Of a stretch of 64,000 bases of DNA, positions 50,995 to 59,466 are shown one piece after another. Made by a program: the position numbers and the translations under genes. The notes under the pieces are model-generated. The model was given only the letters and a program-made list of their open reading frames with translations, ran no database searches and was not told the origin of the DNA. The stretch comes from Rhodoplanes sp. Z2-YC6860 (GTDB taxonomy: Bacteria > Pseudomonadota > Alphaproteobacteria > Rhizobiales > Xanthobacteraceae), in the NCBI RefSeq assembly GCF_001579845.1, contig NZ_CP007440.1:2360001-2424000 (forward strand), written 5' to 3'. Position 1 is the stretch's first letter. Every line of letters begins with the position of its first letter.

Positions 50995-51891
50995 ATGTCT
51001 TCAAGTGAGTTCGCCGCCGACTGCCATCTTCATTCGCACTGGCCGCAACGATATCCGTACTTGCATCCCACCGGCAGCCGAATTGATGAGAGCAATCTTG
51101 CGGCGAGTCCTCCGGGTCTCTTTGCGACGTTGGGAAAGAACGGAATCACCCACTGTCTCCTCATTCAGCCCGGCGCTTACGCGTTCGACAATCGCGCGAT
51201 GCTGGACGTCATTGCCGCAGCGAAGGGAACGGTGAAAGCCCTTGCAGCGCTTCCGTTGGATGCCCCCGATGAGGATTTCGTCGATCTCAAGAGCCGAGGC
51301 GTCGTCGGCGTTCGCCTGAGCCTCATCACGTTCGATCCCCATCTCTTCGAAAGCGACAAGATGGGCGCCTTTCTCCGGCGCTGTCACAAGCATGATTTCT
51401 GGGTTGAGGTGTTCGCTGCCGCCGGCGCTTGGCCTGCGATCATCCCGCAGCTCCTGCGATCGGAGGTGAAGGTCATCGCCGAGCACGTCGGTTGGCCGAT
51501 GCTGGCCGAAGGTCTCGGCGCGCCTGGTTTTCAGGCCCTTCTGCAATTCGGACGCACGACCAACGCGGTCATCAAGCTGTCCGGCGGATTCCGGATTTCC
51601 TGGAAGAGACAGCCTTACGAGGATGTAAAGCCCTTCGCGACCGAGCTGCTTGGCGCTTTTGGAGCGGAGCGGTGCATCTGGGGTTCGGATTGGCCCTTCT
51701 TGAATCCCGACGTCGGTCCGGCGAAGCGCCCGACGAAGATCGCCCCGGTCGAATATCGTCAGGAGGCCGACGTGTTGAGCAGCTGGGTGCCCAGCAAGGA
51801 AGCTCGGCAGCAGATTCTTTGGGACAATCCGTCCCGGTTCTTCGGCTTCACCAAGTCTGCGAAGCTCGGAGAGCTGTCGATCAACTTCTAG
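50995..51891 (+). CDS. Amidohydrolase family 2 protein (lactonase/decarboxylase-like)
   Basis: From the ATG at 50995 the protein has 298 residues: DCHLHSHWPQ near the start and IWGSDWPFLNPD near residue 222 are the metal and catalytic motifs of family 2 amidohydrolases, which include 2-pyrone-4,6-dicarboxylate lactonase and aromatic decarboxylases. GGAG lies about nine bases before the ATG; a longer frame across the cupin gene is not coding. It ends the operon and converges on the ABC importer. Confidence 0.88.
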   Translation: MSSSEFAADCHLHSHWPQRYPYLHPTGSRIDESNLAASPPGLFATLGKNGITHCLLIQPGAYAFDNRAMLDVIAAAKGTVKALAALPLDAPDEDFVDLKSRGVVGVRLSLITFDPHLFESDKMGAFLRRCHKHDFWVEVFAAAGAWPAIIPQLLRSEVKVIAEHVGWPMLAEGLGAPGFQALLQFGRTTNAVIKLSGGFRISWKRQPYEDVKPFATELLGAFGAERCIWGSDWPFLNPDVGPAKRPTKIAPVEYRQEADVLSSWVPSKEARQQILWDNPSRFFGFTKSAKLGELSINF

Positions 51892-51911
51892 GTTGGCGCG
51901 GCGTCTGCCGG

Positions 51912-52994
51912 TCAATTCATCGCCTTGGCCTGCGCCACGATCGCGGCGTGATCGAAGTCGTTGCAAGCCGTGATGAATTGTTCGGTGAAAGACGCCTCGG
52001 GACGTTCCGCGCCCTTCAGCGTGCCGAGCTTGACGAAGGCCTCGTGGGTGTTCTTCCAGTTCTCCACGATGAACTTGCCGAGCGGCGCGTCCTTGGGCTG
52101 ATCCTGCAGCGCCTTTTCGAGGAAGCGGTTCATGATGTGCACGCTGTTCTTGAGCGCCGTGGCGTCGTCGAGACTGGTGGGCTTGGAGGTCGGGAATTCC
52201 TCCCAGAAAATCTTGATGGCTGCCGCAGGGTTGGTGGCCGTAAACAGCAGCCCTTTGGTCATGGCGCGGCAATAGCCCGCGACCTCCTTCGGGTTGGCCT
52301 TGGCGAACGACGCCGTGGTGGCCAGCGTGGTGCCGACCTGGCCGTCCTCGAGCGGGATCTTGACCGTGCGCAGATCGAGACCCGTGTTCTCCGCGGCGCC
52401 GAGCATCGCGTCCCACATCACCAGCGCGTCGATCTTGCCGCTTTTGAGCGCCGCGATTGCCGAGGGGCCGGCGCCGGTCGCGATCGCCGTGTATTGCTCC
52501 GGCGTGATGCCGATCGCGCTCAGGTTTTGCTTCAGACCGAGCCCGCCGCCGGCACCGAACGACGGCGCCCCGACGTTCTTGCCCTTGAGGTCTTCGAGCT
52601 TGTTGATCGGCGAGTCCTTGAGAACGACCAGAAAAGTCCCGGCGTTGCGTTTGAGGTTGAAGAACGAGATGAGGTCGCCGTTCTGCTCGCGCACGGTCAT
52701 GACCGCAGCGGCGGCCGTGGTGCCGACCTGGGCGTTCGACGACTGCAGAACCTGCGCCGAGATCATGCCGGTCTGGGAGTTCTGGATGTCGACGTCGAGG
52801 CCTTCCGCCTTGAAGAAGCCGAGCCGCTTCGGCACCGCGTAAAGAAAGATCTCTTCGCCGATGCCGATGTTGGGGTGCATCTGCACCAGCGTCATCTTCT
52901 TCAACGACTGCGCGTCCGCATGACGGACAACCGCGGAGCAGACGCCGGCGGCAACAGCCAGTGCAAGCATGGTACGGGAAATTCGCTGACCCAC
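51912..52994 (-). CDS. ABC transporter substrate-binding protein, NMT1-like (GTG start)
   Basis: I place the start at the GTG at 52994, which has GGAGG seven bases upstream, giving a 360-residue protein with a signal peptide ending at ADA-Q (about residue 30). An ATG at 53030 that overlaps the permease stop (ATGA) is the alternative but has no ribosome-binding site and would add 12 charged residues. The NMT1 fold is clear (LFYAVPKRLGFFKAEGLDVDIQ in part: PKRLGFFKAEGLDV). It serves the permease and ATPase encoded just upstream. Confidence 0.88.
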   Translation of the reverse strand: MGQRISRTMLALAVAAGVCSAVVRHADAQSLKKMTLVQMHPNIGIGEEIFLYAVPKRLGFFKAEGLDVDIQNSQTGMISAQVLQSSNAQVGTTAAAAVMTVREQNGDLISFFNLKRNAGTFLVVLKDSPINKLEDLKGKNVGAPSFGAGGGLGLKQNLSAIGITPEQYTAIATGAGPSAIAALKSGKIDALVMWDAMLGAAENTGLDLRTVKIPLEDGQVGTTLATTASFAKANPKEVAGYCRAMTKGLLFTATNPAAAIKIFWEEFPTSKPTSLDDATALKNSVHIMNRFLEKALQDQPKDAPLGKFIVENWKNTHEAFVKLGTLKGAERPEASFTEQFITACNDFDHAAIVAQAKAMN

Positions 52995-53026
52995 GGTGAC
53001 GCCTCCGTCATTCCTGTGATGTTCGA

Positions 53027-53872
53027 TCATGGGCGTGCCGTCGCGTTCGATCGTTGCGCCCAGAAGCAATAGCGGCGCTCGACCAGCGTGACGAGATAGC
53101 TCATCAGGAAGCCGATGATGGCCAGCAACAGGATGACCGCGAACATCGGCGAGATTTCCATCGCCTGATTGTATTGCATCAGCAGCATGCCGAGGCCCGC
53201 ACTCGCGCCGACAAACTCGCCGACCACGGCCCCGAGAATGGACAGCACCGACGCGACGCCGAGCCCCGCGAACAGATAGGGCAGGCAGCTCGGGATGATG
53301 ATCTTGGTGAGCAGGTGCAGCTCGCTGGCATTGCAGGAGCGCGCGAGCTCGATGCGCTCCGGCTCGACCGACTGGTAGCCGGCCATCATGTTCACGAGCA
53401 CCGGAAAGAACGTGATGATCGCCGTGATGAACACCTTGCCCTGGAGGCCGAAGCCGAACCAGACCACCATCAAGGGTGCGATCGCCACCTTGGGCAGCGA
53501 CTGGAAACCGACGATGTAGGGATACCAGCTCTTGCCGAGGATCGGCCAATGCGACAGCACCAGCCCGAGGAACGCGCCGGCGGCCGAGCCGATGAGGAAG
53601 CCGAGCACCGCCTCCCAGACCGTGATGCCGGCGTGATACCAGTAGCTCGCCTTGTCCCACGGTGAGCGGCTCAAGCCCCCGATCAGCGCGTACAGAACCT
53701 GCTCGGGTGGCGGCAGGATATAGGCGGGAAGCCCCAGCACATCGGTCGAGAGCCACCACGCCGCGACCAGCACCACGAAGATCAAAGGCGAGACGGTGAA
53801 CTGCGGATAGCGCCGCAGGATGCTCGGCGGCTGCTCGGCTCGCTCCGCGGAGGTCGATGCGTCGGCTGTCAT
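53027..53872 (-). CDS. ABC transporter permease, SsuC/ThiX-like
   Basis: The 281-residue membrane protein has about six hydrophobic segments, the first near residue 30 (LIFVVLVAAWWLS), and an EAA loop ELARSCNASELHLLTKIIIP around residue 178. The ATG at 53872 shares one base with the ATPase stop (TGATG), so the genes are coupled; a longer frame upstream would read through the ATPase gene. It forms the channel of the second NMT1-type importer of the window. Confidence 0.92.
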   Translation of the reverse strand: MTADASTSAERAEQPPSILRRYPQFTVSPLIFVVLVAAWWLSTDVLGLPAYILPPPEQVLYALIGGLSRSPWDKASYWYHAGITVWEAVLGFLIGSAAGAFLGLVLSHWPILGKSWYPYIVGFQSLPKVAIAPLMVVWFGFGLQGKVFITAIITFFPVLVNMMAGYQSVEPERIELARSCNASELHLLTKIIIPSCLPYLFAGLGVASVLSILGAVVGEFVGASAGLGMLLMQYNQAMEISPMFAVILLLAIIGFLMSYLVTLVERRYCFWAQRSNATARP

Positions 53873-54690
53873 CAGAACATCCCTCCCTGCGCGTCGAGCA
53901 GCGAGCGAAGCCTCGCGGCATAGCGTCCGAACCGGTCGGTATTGATCACCGACAGGTCGCGCGGCCGCGGCAGGTCGATGGTGATGACGTCGGCGATGGT
54001 GCCGGGACGCGCCGTCATCGCGATGACGCGGTCCGAGAGGAAGATCGCCTCGGCGATCGAGTGGGTGATGAAGATCACCGTCTTGCCGCTCTGGCCCCAG
54101 ATCCGCATCAGTTCGATGTTCATCTGCTCGCGCGTCATGGCGTCCAGCGCCCCGAACGGCTCGTCCATCAATAACAGTTTGGGATCCTGCACCAGCGCCC
54201 GGATGATCGCAGCGCGCTGCTGCATGCCGCCCGACAGCTCGAACGGATAGCGCTGCGCAAAATCGCTTAAGCCCACCATCGCCAGCAGGTCGATGGCATT
54301 CTTCCGGTAGCTCGCGACCGGCAGTTTGCGAAACTCGATTGGCAGCAGGACGTTGTCGAGCACGGTTCGCCACGGCAGCAACACCGGCGATTGAAACACC
54401 ACCGCGGCCTGCGGGGTGGGGCCGCGCAGCGGCTTGCCGTTCAGCTCAACCGAGCCGGAGCTGTAGGGCAAAAGACCGGCGAGGACCTTGAGCAGCGTCG
54501 ACTTTCCGCAACCGCTCTGGCCGACGACGGAAACGAATTCGCCCTCGTGGATTTCGAAGTCGAGATTCTTGAGTGCGGTGATCTGTCCTGCGCTCGTTGC
54601 GTAAGTTTTGGACAGGCCGCGCGCGAGAATCAGCGCCGAGGCCCTGTCGGCGCGAATGTCGGATGAAGCGGCGGCGCGCACCGGCTGCAT
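53872..54690 (-). CDS. ABC transporter ATP-binding protein, SsuB/TauB-like
   Basis: The protein has 272 residues from the ATG at 54690; the frame extends upstream only to a TTG. Motifs are Walker A GQSGCGKST (57-65), signature LSGGM (152-156), Walker B LLLMDEP (172-178) and the switch His in FITHSIAEA. It is the first gene of the leftward operon with permease and binding protein and is divergent from the gene at 54864. Confidence 0.92.
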   Translation of the reverse strand: MQPVRAAASSDIRADRASALILARGLSKTYATSAGQITALKNLDFEIHEGEFVSVVGQSGCGKSTLLKVLAGLLPYSSGSVELNGKPLRGPTPQAAVVFQSPVLLPWRTVLDNVLLPIEFRKLPVASYRKNAIDLLAMVGLSDFAQRYPFELSGGMQQRAAIIRALVQDPKLLLMDEPFGALDAMTREQMNIELMRIWGQSGKTVIFITHSIAEAIFLSDRVIAMTARPGTIADVITIDLPRPRDLSVINTDRFGRYAARLRSLLDAQGGMF

Positions 54691-54732
54691 GAGGCCCTGC
54701 GACGTGGGCTGCGGGACAATTCCGATCGGTAT

Positions 54733-54760
54733 ATTGCAAGGGCCATGCCGTGGATGCAAT
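54733..54760. promoter_or_regulatory. Wide inverted repeat in divergent gap
   Basis: ATTGCA (54733-54738) and TGCAAT (54755-54760) are inverted with 16 bases between, in the 173-base gap between the ABC importer operon and the divergent gene at 54864. It could be a regulator site for both; no regulator gene is adjacent. Chance cannot be ruled out. Confidence 0.35.
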
Positions 54761-54863
54761 GCGCGGCTTGGCCTCGTGCGCTTGACCCGCGCCGCCAGAG
54801 CGCCTCACATGATGGAGCCTCCAAGCTCCGCCTGGCGCAGCGATACAAATAGAGAGCGAGACG

Positions 54864-55823
54864 ATGGCGAGCCGCCTGCAATTGACCCTGGCCTGCGACG
54901 ACTTCGATCACATCCGCGCGCTGATGGACGGCACGGTGAAGCCGCAGGGCATCGATCTCGTGTTCATCACCGAGCTCACCAATCCCGAGCGGCATGGCGC
55001 GATGGTGCGCGACCTTGCCTTCGATGTCTGCGAGCTCAACCTGCCGACCTATCTGGTCGCGCGCGACAGCGGCGTGCCGATCACGGCGATCCCGATCTTT
55101 CTGTTCCGGCGCTTCCGACACGGGCATGTGTTCGTCAACCCGCAGGCGGGAATCAAAACGCCGAAGGACCTGATCGGAAAACGCATCGGCTCGACCACGC
55201 TGCAGCCGGCCAGCAACGTCTGGATCAACGGCATCCTGCAGGAGTTCCACGGCGTGCCGTTCCGCGAGCAGACCTGGGTGCTGGAGCGCGAGGAGGACGC
55301 CGCCTGCACCTATCCGCCGTGGCTGAAGGTCGAGCGCGTGCCGAAGGGCAAGACCGCGGTCGGCATGCTGCTGAACGGCGAACTGCCGGCGATGATGACG
55401 CCGCAGACGCCCAAGCCGATCCTGGACGGCGATCCGCGCATGGTGCGCCTGTTCCCGGACTATCCGGCGCAGGAGCGTGCCTATTTCGAGAAAACCGGCA
55501 TCTTCCCGATCATGCACGTCACCGCGATCAAGAACGAGATCGTCGAGAAATATCCCTGGGTGCCGATGATGCTGTGCCGCGCCTTCGAGGAGGCCAAGCA
55601 ACTCGCCTACAAGCGCATGGCCAACGTGCGTGTGGTGCCGTTGCCGTGGTTCGCGGCGCATTGGGAGGAGGAGCGCAAGCTGTTCGGGCCCGATCCGTGG
55701 GCCTACGGCCTCGGCGAGACCAATCGCAAGATCGTCGAGACCGCGGTGCGCTACACCCACGAGCAGGGGCTGACGTCCCGGCCGCTCTCCATCGAGGAGA
55801 TGTTCGTGCCGGATTGCATGTAG
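54864..55823 (+). CDS. 4,5-dihydroxyphthalate decarboxylase-like / NMT1-fold protein
   Basis: The 319-residue protein matches the family that joins 4,5-dihydroxyphthalate decarboxylase with ABC binding proteins: LACDDFDHIRALMDG at the start, then DVCELNLPTYLVARDSGVP, and WNP-like C-terminal parts. There is no signal peptide, so it is cytoplasmic and more likely an enzyme than a binding protein. It is divergent from an importer of the NMT1 class, which could bring in its substrate. The decarboxylase role is a family inference only. Confidence 0.8.
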   Translation: MASRLQLTLACDDFDHIRALMDGTVKPQGIDLVFITELTNPERHGAMVRDLAFDVCELNLPTYLVARDSGVPITAIPIFLFRRFRHGHVFVNPQAGIKTPKDLIGKRIGSTTLQPASNVWINGILQEFHGVPFREQTWVLEREEDAACTYPPWLKVERVPKGKTAVGMLLNGELPAMMTPQTPKPILDGDPRMVRLFPDYPAQERAYFEKTGIFPIMHVTAIKNEIVEKYPWVPMMLCRAFEEAKQLAYKRMANVRVVPLPWFAAHWEEERKLFGPDPWAYGLGETNRKIVETAVRYTHEQGLTSRPLSIEEMFVPDCM

Positions 55824-55862
55824 GCGTGGTCGCCGCACCCATCCGGCTCGGTCGCGAGCGCT

Positions 55863-56651
55863 CTACGTCTTCGGCACGAACGTAAACGCCATCGTCTGTG
55901 GCGTGGTGCGGAAATAGACCGCCTGCAACTCGGCTTCGTCCTTGAATTTGTTCTGTGTCAGCCGCCGATGCACGATGTTGGTGGTCAGCGACGGCTCGTC
56001 GAACGGGTAGGGGTCGAGCGCGATCCTGTTGTCGCCGAGAGGCGTGAGCGACATCGCGACGCCCGGTTTGTCGGCGTAGCCAACCGGCACCGGATCGATG
56101 ACGTCAGGGGTCAGCTTCTCGTTCTGGCAGATATAGAGCGAGATCATGTCCCAGACCTGAAGCAGGTTGTAGTTGGTCGAAAGCTCCTTGGCATCGAACT
56201 TCGCGGCGACAGGCTTCTGCTTGTCCTCGTTGCGGGCGATGAACGCCTTGATGTGCGGCGGCAACTCGCCGCGCTGGATCGCCGGCGGATTGGTGATGAC
56301 GCCGTAGCGGCCCTGCCAGAGGCCGGTGCGATGCTTGGCGATCATCAATCCGGCGTAGGGGTCGATCTCGCCGAGCCATTCGGGCGCCCATTCGAAAGCC
56401 TTGAGCTGCTCCGGTGAGTTCGGCACCTGGCGATAGCTCGGCGTCTTGCCCTCCGCATCGAGCATCGGAATGGTTTCGTAGCGGATCCAGCCGCGGTCAT
56501 GGAACATCGCGGCGCGCATCAGCGAGTGGTAAGGCCGCGGTTTCTCGAATGTGTCGTTGCCCCAATGCGCCGCGAACAGCCCCGACGCGAGCGCGTGGTC
56601 GCTCTGCGTGATCATGACGATCGTGCCATCGGCTTCGTATCGGACAATCAT
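55863..56651 (-). CDS. DUF3891 family protein
   Basis: This 262-residue protein matches DUF3891 by its start (MIVRYEADGTIVMITQSDH), the His-rich segment AAMFHDRGWIRYE near residue 48 and the C-terminal RLTQNKFKDEAEL. The pattern of His and Asp early in the chain (SDHALASGLFAAHWGN, FHDRGW) resembles HD-type metal sites, but that is my reading. No signal peptide. It is convergent with the decarboxylase-like gene. Function unknown. Confidence 0.8.
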   Translation of the reverse strand: MIVRYEADGTIVMITQSDHALASGLFAAHWGNDTFEKPRPYHSLMRAAMFHDRGWIRYETIPMLDAEGKTPSYRQVPNSPEQLKAFEWAPEWLGEIDPYAGLMIAKHRTGLWQGRYGVITNPPAIQRGELPPHIKAFIARNEDKQKPVAAKFDAKELSTNYNLLQVWDMISLYICQNEKLTPDVIDPVPVGYADKPGVAMSLTPLGDNRIALDPYPFDEPSLTTNIVHRRLTQNKFKDEAELQAVYFRTTPQTMAFTFVPKT

Positions 56652-56795
56652 GGCTTGCTCTCTTGCATGGCTCAGCGCGGCTAAGAATGCGCGGGAGGGA
56701 CAGGCGTGGCAAGCGGTGGGACCGATCGGGCTTGCCTGAGTCGCCGCTTCGACATACCGCTATCGCAAGGGGGGAGTTTCACCGAGTGAAAATGA

Positions 56796-56948
56796 ATGGA
56801 CGGGTTCGCCCTGACGATGGTTCTCGCCCTGGCGGCGTTGAGCTGCGTTCCGCCAGACTGGACAAAGAACGAGGGCGCCGCCTGGGGACAGGTGATCGTC
56901 ATGGCGTCCGGGCTGGTTGTTCTCGGCATCTACATGATTTTGCGTTAG
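56796..56948 (+). CDS. Very small predicted membrane protein (50 residues)
   Basis: An ATG at 56796 directly follows an in-frame TGA and opens a 50-residue frame to a TAG at 56946-56948. The product has two hydrophobic segments, FALTMVLALAALSCV (residues 4-18) and VIVMASGLVVLGIYMIL (about 33-49), with a short polar loop PPDWTKNEGAAWGQ. This spacing gives a hairpin membrane protein. Only a weak GAG precedes the start. It stands 41 bases before the molybdenum-hydroxylase-type gene on the same strand. I do not recognise it. Confidence 0.6.
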   Translation: MDGFALTMVLALAALSCVPPDWTKNEGAAWGQVIVMASGLVVLGIYMILR

Positions 56949-56989
56949 CAAAGCCGGTCGCCAAAGCTTAGAGAATTCGCAGCCCGAGC

Positions 56990-59284
56990 ATGAGAAAACA
57001 CAACACGCTGATTGGCAGTCCGGTTGAGCGGACCGAGGACCTGCGATTCCTGCGAGGCCGCGGCCAGTATGTTGGCGATCTCGATCGGCCGGGCCAATGG
57101 CATGCTGCGATCGTGCGAAGTTCGGTTGCGCATGGGCGTCTGCGAGCGATCGATACGGAGGAGGCAAAGGCGCTGCGCGGCGTTCGAGCCGTTATCACGG
57201 CCCGCGACCTAGTCCGCGACCTGGGCGGGCCTGTTCCAAAAATTCCGTTCCGGCGCCCCAGTCCGGAAATCGCGCCTTTTGCCCAGCCAGCTATTGCCTC
57301 CGACGTCGTTCGTTACGTCGGCGAGCCCGTTGCGATGGTGCTGGCGGACAGTGCGGAAATTGCGGAAGACGCGGCCCAGACGATATCGGTCGAGATCGAG
57401 CCGTTGGACGTCGTCGCCGATCGTTCCGGATCGCTGCGCGACGGTGCAACCCTGTTCGAAGGCAGAAAGGACAACTGCGCGACCCTATACATTGCCGATA
57501 TCGGCGATCCCGACACTGCGTTTCGAACGGCCGCTTACACGCGCAGGGAGCAGTTCAAGATTCACCGCATCACCGCGATGATGATGGAGCCTCGTGGGCT
57601 GTTGGCCGAATGGGATGAGGCGGCAGGTCATCTGACGGTGTCGGGTGCGGCCAAGCTTCCGTTCCACAGCCGGCGTGCCATGGCGCGCATGATGGAGCTT
57701 CCGGAAACCGCGATCGATTACATTGAATTCGACGTCGGTGGCGGCTTTGGCGCGCGCGGCGAGTTCTATCCCGAAGATTTTCTGGTCGCATTCGCGGCGC
57801 GAAAATTCGGCCACCCGGTCAAATGGATCGAGGATCGGCGCGAACACTTCATGGCGACCGGACACTCCCGTGAGGCCGATTGCGATCTTGAAATCGCAAT
57901 GGACAAGGACGGCGTGATCCTCGGACTGCGCGGCAACATCTGGGTCGATGTCGGCGCCTACGTTCGTCCCAACGGGATGACGCCGGTCCGCAACGTCACG
58001 CAATTCACCACCGGGCCCTATCGCGTCCCTCATCAACGCATCACCACGGCCGCGATGCTCACCAACAAAACGCCTTCCGGAACGTTTCGCGGTCCCGGGC
58101 GCTTTGAAGGCTCGTTCTTCATGGAACGGCTGCTCGACATGGCGGCGCAGGATCTGGGGATCGACCGGCTGGACATCCGGCGCAAGAATCTGATTGTGCG
58201 GGACGAGATGCCGTATGCGCTTGCTCCAGTCCGGCCTTTGGATGGTTTCGGCGACACGGCGTGTGACTCCGGCGATTACGCCATGACATTCGACCGATGT
58301 GTCGCGGAGGCCGAGTGGCAGCAGAAGGTCAGGTTTAACGGACAATTGATCGATGGGCGATACCATGGTCTCGGGATCGCCTGTTTCATTGAAGGCGGCG
58401 GGTCGGGCCCGAGCGAAACGGCACGCATCACCATCCAAGAGGACGGATCTTTCGCGGTCTATGTCGGCTCATCCGCGCTCGGCCAAGGTGTCGAGACGAT
58501 CATGGCCCAGATCGCGGCCGACGCGCTCGAAGTGCCGTTTGATCGAGTCACGATTTATCACGGCTCGACCACCTATCTGGAAAACGGCTTCGGCTCTTAC
58601 GGATCGCGCGCCACGGTCATGGGCGGCGGAGCAATCGTAAAAGCCGCAGAGGGGTTGCTGGCTCAGATCAAAGAGACCGCCGCCGCAAGATTTGGCGAGG
58701 CTCGCGAGCAAATCGTCATCGCCGAAGATGTCGTGACCGCGCCCGGCGGCGGCAGAGCCAGCCTGGCCGATTTTGCCGGCCTCTCGTCGGATGCGAAGTT
58801 CGACAACTCCAAGAACACGTACACGTACGGGACCGCGATCGCGCATGTTGCGGTTGATCCCGGCACCGGCGGTGTCGAGGTTCTGGATTATTGCGTGGTC
58901 GATGACGTCGGGCGCGTCATCAATCCGGAGACGTTGCATGGACAGGTGATCGGCGCGGCCGTGCAAGGTCTCGGCAGCACCTTCACCGAAGAGGTTTCCT
59001 ACGACAGCAACGGTCAGATCCTCGTGGGCTCGCTCGCAGACTACATGGTGCCTTTGGCGACCGACTATCCGGTCGTGCGCGCCGTGTCTCTCGAAGCGCA
59101 TCCTTCGCCGAACAATCCCCTCGGCGCCAAGGGCGCAGGCGAGGGCGGAATCATCCCGGTGGGAGGCGCGCTGGCGAATGCTGTTGCCGCCGCACTGTCT
59201 TCCTTCGGCGTTCAGCCGCGGCAGCTTCCATTGACGCCGCCGCGGATCTGGGAGCTGATCGCAGACGCGAGAAACGGAAAATAG
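56990..59284 (+). CDS. Xanthine-dehydrogenase-type molybdopterin-binding large subunit
   Basis: The 764-residue protein has the full large-subunit pattern: IGSPVERTEDLRFLRGRGQY at the start, FDVGGGFGARGEFYPEDF around residue 250, TFRGPGRFEGSFFMERLLD near 365 and the catalytic Glu in GAKGAGEGG near 715. The loop TFRGPGR differs from the form I carbon monoxide dehydrogenase loop, so it is not a true CoxL. No signal peptide, so it is cytoplasmic. The usual iron-sulfur and FAD subunits are not encoded nearby. The amidase gene follows after 182 bases. Confidence 0.9.
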   Translation: MRKHNTLIGSPVERTEDLRFLRGRGQYVGDLDRPGQWHAAIVRSSVAHGRLRAIDTEEAKALRGVRAVITARDLVRDLGGPVPKIPFRRPSPEIAPFAQPAIASDVVRYVGEPVAMVLADSAEIAEDAAQTISVEIEPLDVVADRSGSLRDGATLFEGRKDNCATLYIADIGDPDTAFRTAAYTRREQFKIHRITAMMMEPRGLLAEWDEAAGHLTVSGAAKLPFHSRRAMARMMELPETAIDYIEFDVGGGFGARGEFYPEDFLVAFAARKFGHPVKWIEDRREHFMATGHSREADCDLEIAMDKDGVILGLRGNIWVDVGAYVRPNGMTPVRNVTQFTTGPYRVPHQRITTAAMLTNKTPSGTFRGPGRFEGSFFMERLLDMAAQDLGIDRLDIRRKNLIVRDEMPYALAPVRPLDGFGDTACDSGDYAMTFDRCVAEAEWQQKVRFNGQLIDGRYHGLGIACFIEGGGSGPSETARITIQEDGSFAVYVGSSALGQGVETIMAQIAADALEVPFDRVTIYHGSTTYLENGFGSYGSRATVMGGGAIVKAAEGLLAQIKETAAARFGEAREQIVIAEDVVTAPGGGRASLADFAGLSSDAKFDNSKNTYTYGTAIAHVAVDPGTGGVEVLDYCVVDDVGRVINPETLHGQVIGAAVQGLGSTFTEEVSYDSNGQILVGSLADYMVPLATDYPVVRAVSLEAHPSPNNPLGAKGAGEGGIIPVGGALANAVAAALSSFGVQPRQLPLTPPRIWELIADARNGK

Positions 59285-59466
59285 CTTTTACGCAACTGCT
59301 TTTTTCAGTCTGACTTATCCCGCTTGAGTCGAGGCGTTGCGATTGCAACCCTGCTCTGCGCCGCAATCCACTGTGTCGCGCCAGCGGATTGCTACAGTAA
59401 ACTCACATAGTTTCGCTCGACCAGTCTGAAAACGTCCCGGTCACGTTCCGTCGACGGAGAACAGAA

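Noticed and set aside
51429-53072. 547-codon plus-strand frame across amidohydrolase and binding-protein genes
   Set aside because: It overlaps two convergent real genes and lacks any family pattern.
51912-53921. Reading the NMT1-like protein as one 669-residue protein
   Set aside because: The first part is an out-of-frame reading of the permease gene; the signal peptide and GGAGG place the start at 52994.
56990-59284. Calling the large subunit a carbon monoxide dehydrogenase (CoxL)
   Set aside because: The active-site loop reads TFRGPGR, not the form I CoxL loop, and coxM/coxS genes are missing.
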